Source: Sipunculus nudus (taxonomy: Eukaryota; Annelida; Sipuncula; Golfingiida; Sipunculidae). Taken from it: a stretch of DNA of 64,000 bases. Shown here piece by piece: positions 60,945-64,000 of the stretch; position 1 is the stretch's first letter; each line of letters starts with the position of its first letter. The notes below the pieces were generated by a model. It worked only from the letters and a program-made list of their open reading frames with translations, was not told where the DNA came from and ran no database searches. Where the stretch lies: NCBI GenBank assembly GCA_026874595.1, contig CM049306.1, positions 108,025,142 through 108,089,141 on the forward strand, in the 5' to 3' direction. Position numbers and translations under genes: made by a program.

Positions 60945-62230
60945 ATAAAAGCTACAATTTTTGGCAAATTTCTTTCAGCTTTCTAAACTAAAAAGCTGAA
61001 ATCCTTATGTGTGCATGATATGAAAATTATATACAGTGCTCACGGGAAACAAACGTGCCTTGGTCACAGTTGGGCAAAATTTAAGGTACTAATTTTATAT
61101 TTATACTAATAACTTATAAAATTTGAAAAATTCAGAACTAATTTTGGGTATTCAATTGAATCTTGATTAAATAATGTTACATCCCTGACAAAAAAAATCT
61201 CTAGCTTCAGCAATCCCCTTGTTAAGGGAGTAAATATATTTCTTGATTTTTTACAAAGTATATCATGTTTGGGCCCATAACTTAAAAAAAATACACAATA
61301 CTGACATCATTTCTGGCATGTGCATAGTGAATGTATAGAAAATTATGTATATTATATATGATCAAAGTCAGATCAGTGGTTTTGATATTAGGCAGTCTTA
61401 AAGTGTAACATTGGGTTTTTAATGGAAAAATGAAGTTTTTCATTGATATCTCGAAGGAATTAAGTCCTAGTGACCAAATTCTTGGCATGGTAGGGGATTT
61501 TGGAGAAATCTAACTGTATGCCAAATTTAAGGAACTTAGAGCTGAAGCTCGGGAGCTAAGCTCTAGCAAACTGCATAACACTAGCAATATGTGACATGGT
61601 GCTTGAAAACATGAATAAAATCTACAGTTTTTGATCAACTGGTTTCAAATTTTTGGTGTTAACAGTTGAAATGCTAACAAAAACATGCTGTGAAAATTAA
61701 ATGCACAGCAGTTACAGCAAAAAAACGTGCCATGGTCAAAGTTGGGCAAAATTTAAGGTACCAATTTTTTATTTTTGCTAATATTTTTAAAAATTTAAAA
61801 GATTTTGATCTAATTTTGGGTATACAATTTAATTTTGATTAATAAAAGTAATATTACTGGAAAAAAAGTGCTTAGCTTTAACAAGTTTTGTGTTAAGTGA
61901 TAAAATTTCTTTCATGATTATTTACAAAATGCATTATGTTTGGGCCCATAACTTTTTTAAATTAAATAATACAGACCTAATTTCTGGCATGTACATAGGA
62001 ATTATATAGAGGATTATTTATAGGAAATATGAGGAAAAACAGATGGGTGGTTTTCATATTAGGCAGTCCTAAAGTTTGAAAATAGGTTTTTAATAAAAAA
62101 TTGAGGTTTTTCCTTAATTTCTCAAAGGAATGAAGTTGCAAAGACCCAGTTTTCGGCTTGGTAGGAGATCTTGGGGACATCTAACATTATGCTGAATTTT
62201 GGATTCCTAGGTCTTACGGTTTCAAAACGT
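60945..62230 (+). repeat. about 670-bp tandem repeat, 2 copies (in E3)
   Basis: gtttgggcccataactt occurs at about 61268 and 61939 (period 671). Both units also carry acgtgcc-tggtca-agttgg, gcaaaatttaaggta, taattttgggta, ttctggcatgt-catag and atattaggcagtc-taaag. Confidence 0.9.
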
Positions 62231-62239
62231 GCCACATCT

Positions 62240-62292
62240 ACGGACGGACGGACGGACGGACGGACGGACGGACAGACGGACGGACGACGGAC
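62240..62292. repeat. GGAC microsatellite (E3 terminus)
   Basis: (CGGA)n with one CAGA interruption, immediately inside the E3 right terminus. E1 and E2 carry shorter versions at the same place (53725-53765 and 58899-58925). Confidence 0.95.
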
Positions 62293-62459
62293 AATGGACC
62301 ACGACTATAGCTCAGATGACTTATAGTCAGCTGAGCTAAAAAACGCTATCTAGAAATCTTTTTGACTCCATACAAACTGGTTTTTGTACCGTGTAGACCT
62401 TAATACGAGACAAAGGTATCTCTGCCGATGTTCTCCGTAATTTGATATAAAAAAAAAAA

Positions 62460-62520
62460 CAAGGGACCCATGGGTCACGTCGCTCAGCTGATTTTTGAAA
62501 AAATTAGCAAATGCAAAATA
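62460..62520 (+). mobile_element. E-family left-end fragment E4
   Basis: caagggacccatgggtcacg + tcgctcagctgatttttgaa, matching the first 60 bp of E2, then cut by the terminus of the right hAT-like copy at 62521. Confidence 0.65.
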
Positions 62521-62578
62521 CAGTGGCGTACCTAAGGGGGGGGGGGCGGGGCGGTCCGCCCCGGGCGCCGCATTTTGG

Positions 62579-62895
62579 GGGGCGGCTTTTCGGGGAATTG
62601 GCATAATGAGTGGCATAAAGAGTTCCTCAAAAAGTACAAATTTGGCTTTTTTGTCCCATTTCAAGTATTTCAGGGGATATGAGATTGGCAGTGGAACCTA
62701 CCAAATGATTAGCGAACGATTTGAACATTGTTTGGGGGCGGCATTTCTTGGATTTAGAGTAATCAGTGACATAAGGAATTCTCAAAAAGTACAAATTTGG
62801 CCTTTTTGTCCCATGTTCAAGTATTCCAGGGATTATAAACTGGACAGTGGAACCTACAAAATGATTAGCGAACGATTTGCACATTTTTCGGGGTG
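62579..62895 (+). repeat. 155-bp tandem repeat, 2 copies (in right hAT-like copy)
   Basis: ctcaaaaagtacaaatttgg is at about 62626 and 62781. Both units continue cttttttgtcccat, gcagtggaacctac and aaatgattagcgaacgattt. The left copy has only a single decayed unit here. Confidence 0.85.
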
Positions 62896-62989
62896 GCATT
62901 TCAGGGATTAAAAACTGGAACCAACCAAATTATTTGCGGATGATCTCACTGAGGCAAGCTATACGCAAAAAAGAAATACATAACTGTAG

Positions 62990-63247
62990 TTATGCTTTGT
63001 TAGATCTGTGGTTTGGCAATGTCAGAACGCCATCGATAAACTGCCCAATCATGCAAAAAGCCTGCATTTCATTGCGGTCGTCGTTTACAGAAATCCCTAG
63101 CAGCACCTGATAATCACCAAGGGAAAACTCTGCTAGAAGACCAATGGCCTCCGGTGGTGGGGATGAGGTGTCTGTCGTACAGATTGTGCGAAAAATATTT
63201 TGAAGAATTCTATTGCTCTTTCCTTGGAAAGTATTAAGAATTTCCAT
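62990..63247 (-). other. 85-codon open frame in the hAT-like element, unassigned
   Basis: I do not recognise the product. The peptide has a protein-like stretch (LGDYQVLLGISVNDDRNEMQ, then FCMIGQFIDGVLTLP). The corresponding part of the left copy (about 58990-59260, + strand) keeps the reading of the start and of 'IDGV-LT' but has lost the frame. Homology between two copies comes from the element itself and does not prove coding. It may be a fragment of an ancient captured exon or of a transposase region. Confidence 0.25.
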
Positions 63248-64000
63248 TCTTGAACTCTTGAATTCTCAAAATTCCAGGATATTTAAACAGCCTGAAACAA
63301 CGTGAAATGCTCTTTTTCCATGATTCTTCACACTCTAACAACAGTCTTGTTAAAATTCAGACGTTTGCACTATTTATGTATATAATGAGTACTACCTAAA
63401 TGCCTGTGTTTTTTAATTAACAAATATGACCTGCATAATCTTTTATGTAACGTGAATAAAAACAATAAGCACCCAGACCTATGTAGGAATTATTTTAACT
63501 TTAAATTATAATTCTATTATAACTGTCCGGCGGGATGAATCCCCCTGGCCGCTTAGCCACATGTTCAATATACGTATCAAGTGGTAGATTAAACTTTTAG
63601 AGTTCAAAACTAAAATTAAAGATATATTTACCTGTACTGTTAATTCTGTTATTAACATTTTAATGATCCACTACCTACAGACTATTGTTGTATATTGTGA
63701 CAAATCATTTGAAATTAAATTAAAATATATATTTAAATTATATATTTAAATTATATAATTACTTGAAATTTTTTAAATACTTTTTATAAATAAAACCTCG
63801 CAAAGTGCATAATCACTATAATTCAAAAATGATTCTGATGTAGCCTTGAATTAAAGTATCCTCTTTACTTTGAGGATATTTTAATTAAACAAACAGTGGA
63901 TTTTTTTATGTGAAAATATTAATCATGCCCTGCCTACATATATAGGCTTAACTCATGAATTACGCTTTTTTAGTAAAGAGCTTTGGGACATCTAACAATA

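Larger units (their letters stand above)
59729..62338 (+). mobile_element. E-family repeat E3, apparently complete
   Basis: Begins caagggacctatgggtcacg + acgctcagctg and ends with a GGAC tract, then acaatggaccacgactatag and cagctgagct. The termini match E2, but the interior is unrelated: about 1 kb of very A+T-rich sequence (59760-60780), then two tandem units of about 670 bp (60945-62230). No coding sequence. Confidence 0.7.
62521..64000 (-). mobile_element. hAT-like element, right copy (runs off window)
   Basis: Starts CAGTGGCGTACCTAAGGGGG, followed by a G/C-rich stretch (ggcggtccgccccgggcgcc) typical of hAT-like termini. Its reverse complement aligns through 63300 with the left copy's 58985-59549, through 63520-63790 with 55290-55520, and through 63790-64000 with 53440-53670. 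It lacks E1 and E2, so it shows the pre-insertion state. The far end is beyond the window. A frame on the minus strand is described separately. Confidence 0.7.

Overview
The window reads as nuclear DNA of an invertebrate metazoan, most likely a mollusc or other lophotrochozoan. It is A+T-rich and intron-rich, with degenerate transposons, minisatellites and simple repeats. The species call is inference: it rests on a metazoan calmodulin-type gene with vertebrate-like intron positions and on dispersed repeats of a style I know from mollusc genomes (GTCCGTC-rich ends, 'ACCTCCGCCA' and 'gggacccatgggtcac' termini).

One gene can be supported, a calmodulin-like gene on the + strand. Four coding exons are visible: 2714-2857, 32795-32892, 35748-35895 and 45314-45342. 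They encode four intact EF-hands from the EFKEAF start of the first helix to the stop codon. The first coding exon(s), for about 11 N-terminal residues, are not seen and probably lie upstream. The introns are about 29.9, 2.9 and 9.4 kb. A 3' UTR with an AATAAA follows at 45964. Differences from canonical calmodulin cluster in the central linker, where there is one extra residue and an intron four codons upstream of the vertebrate position.

Layout: 1-2.7 kb is upstream or 5' intron sequence with a TA microsatellite, GAGTCC-rich repeats and a probable solo LTR. 2.9-32.8 kb is the giant first visible intron, mostly unrecognised A+T-rich DNA with small tandem duplications, an inverted pair (17.7/21 kb), a tRNA-like SINE core (24.9 kb), two hAT-like MITEs (6.3 and 30.8 kb) and a 40-bp palindrome (28.4 kb). 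32.9-35.7 kb is the second intron, with a possible Harbinger transposase remnant. 35.9-45.3 kb is the third intron, with a 2.4-kb minisatellite of 30-bp units and higher-order structure. 45.3-46 kb is the gene end. 47.4-49.6 kb is a dead LINE with a MITE inside it. 49.95-51.33 kb is a second, very regular 30-bp minisatellite. 51.8-52.0 kb is a third hAT-like MITE with a target duplication.

53.3-64 kb is the most striking part. Two copies of one hAT-like element (termini CAGGGGCGTAGG / CAGTGGCGTACC) lie in inverted orientation, and the right one runs off the window. The left copy has been split by two members of a second repeat family (here called E), and further E copies lie between and beside the arms. 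E elements share termini with GCTCAGCTGA and GGACG-rich tracts, but each carries a different internal tandem array (about 340, 278 or 670 bp). The unsplit right hAT copy serves as an empty-site reference for both insertions.

No bacterial features, CRISPR arrays, rRNA genes or convincing complete tRNA genes were seen. Apart from the calmodulin-like gene, none of the open frames can be defended as a gene.
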